Part shown: piece by piece, positions 13,414-13,496 of the stretch
Layout of the letters: each line of letters begins with the position of its first letter
Position numbering within the stretch: the first letter of the stretch is position 1
Assembly: GCA_035544835.1 (NCBI GenBank)
Contig: DASZZV010000429.1
Span: forward strand, 1-13,496
DNA from: DASZZV01 sp035544835
Lineage (GTDB): Bacteria; Acidobacteriota; Thermoanaerobaculia; Gp7-AA8
Reading direction: 5' to 3'
Length of the DNA stretch: 13,496 nucleotides
Notes under the pieces: generated by a model
Told to the model about the DNA's origin: nothing
What the model saw: only the letters and a program-made list of their open reading frames with translations
The model's database searches: none
Made by a program: the position numbers and the translations under genes

Positions 13414-13496
13414 TCAGAAGTTGAAAGCCTCCTCGCGGACCGCGTCCATGTATCGTCCAATGCCCTCGCGAGCCTCTTGTGAGAGATCGAGAAAGC
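13414..13496 (-). CDS. C-terminal fragment of a gene running off the window, possibly panB
   Basis: The last 26 codons and TGA stop of a minus-strand gene whose body lies beyond the right edge. The peptide ends GRYMDAVREEAFNF after FLDLSQEAREGI. The pattern 'DLS ... I..Y...V....F' resembles the C-terminus of 3-methyl-2-oxobutanoate hydroxymethyltransferase (PanB), where a segment like RYADL...AVRRYMAEV...FP is usual. Only this frame gives a protein-like sequence here, with codons like those of the neighbours. The PanB match is short and lacks the usual final FP, so the gene call is fair and the name is weak. Confidence 0.5.
   Translation of the reverse strand, partial: FLDLSQEAREGIGRYMDAVREEAFNF

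Overview
The window is about 60% GC by eye, gene-dense and free of plasmid, phage or transposase genes, so it reads as a chromosomal segment. Its mix points to a soil- or sediment-type, probably Gram-negative bacterium, with Acidobacteriota or a relative as my best guess (low to moderate confidence). That mix is a long GH63-type glucosidase next to a ROK sugar kinase, a PilZ-domain protein, a large secreted PHP/FN3/PPC protein, and intergenic spaces full of short inverted-pair and heptad repeats. No marker gene here settles the phylum.

Layout. Positions 1-219 are non-coding, with degenerate copies of a short repeat. A forward pair follows: a BaiN/HI0933-type flavoprotein (220-1500) and apaG (1586-1969), separated by an AT-rich heptad repeat that also supplies the last codons and stop of the flavoprotein. 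A 308-bp convergent space with an inverted pair of GC-rich hairpin elements leads to proC on the minus strand (2278-3144). Upstream of proC lie a second inverted-pair element and a clear minus-strand terminator. Next on the minus strand come a 962-residue secreted PHP-type metallohydrolase with adhesive or carbohydrate-binding-like C-terminal modules (3400-6288) and a PilZ-like protein (6495-7172). Divergent from these is a forward cluster: histidine phosphatase (7291-7965), GH63-type glucosidase (7998-10691), ROK glucokinase-like kinase (10805-11776) and an M20 metallopeptidase (11858-13276). The right edge holds a third inverted-pair element and the C-terminal end of a minus-strand gene that resembles panB.

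How the genes may work together. The phosphatase, glucosidase and sugar kinase form a plausible glucoside-use unit: GH63 frees glucose and the ROK kinase makes glucose 6-phosphate. Histidine phosphatases and GH63 enzymes also occur in glucosylglycerate and mannosylglycerate metabolism, which gives a testable alternative. ProC (last step of proline synthesis), ApaG and the flavoprotein look like independent housekeeping genes.

The most unusual content is non-coding. Almost every gene boundary carries one of at least five kinds of short repeat. Three are inverted pairs of hairpin-forming units (REPIN-like), and in two of them the hairpin stems differ between the copies yet stay paired. Two others are 7-bp tandem repeats built on AATT or AGCT cores. 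Separately, apaG and proC have -10-like hexamers so close to the start codon that leaderless mRNAs are likely.
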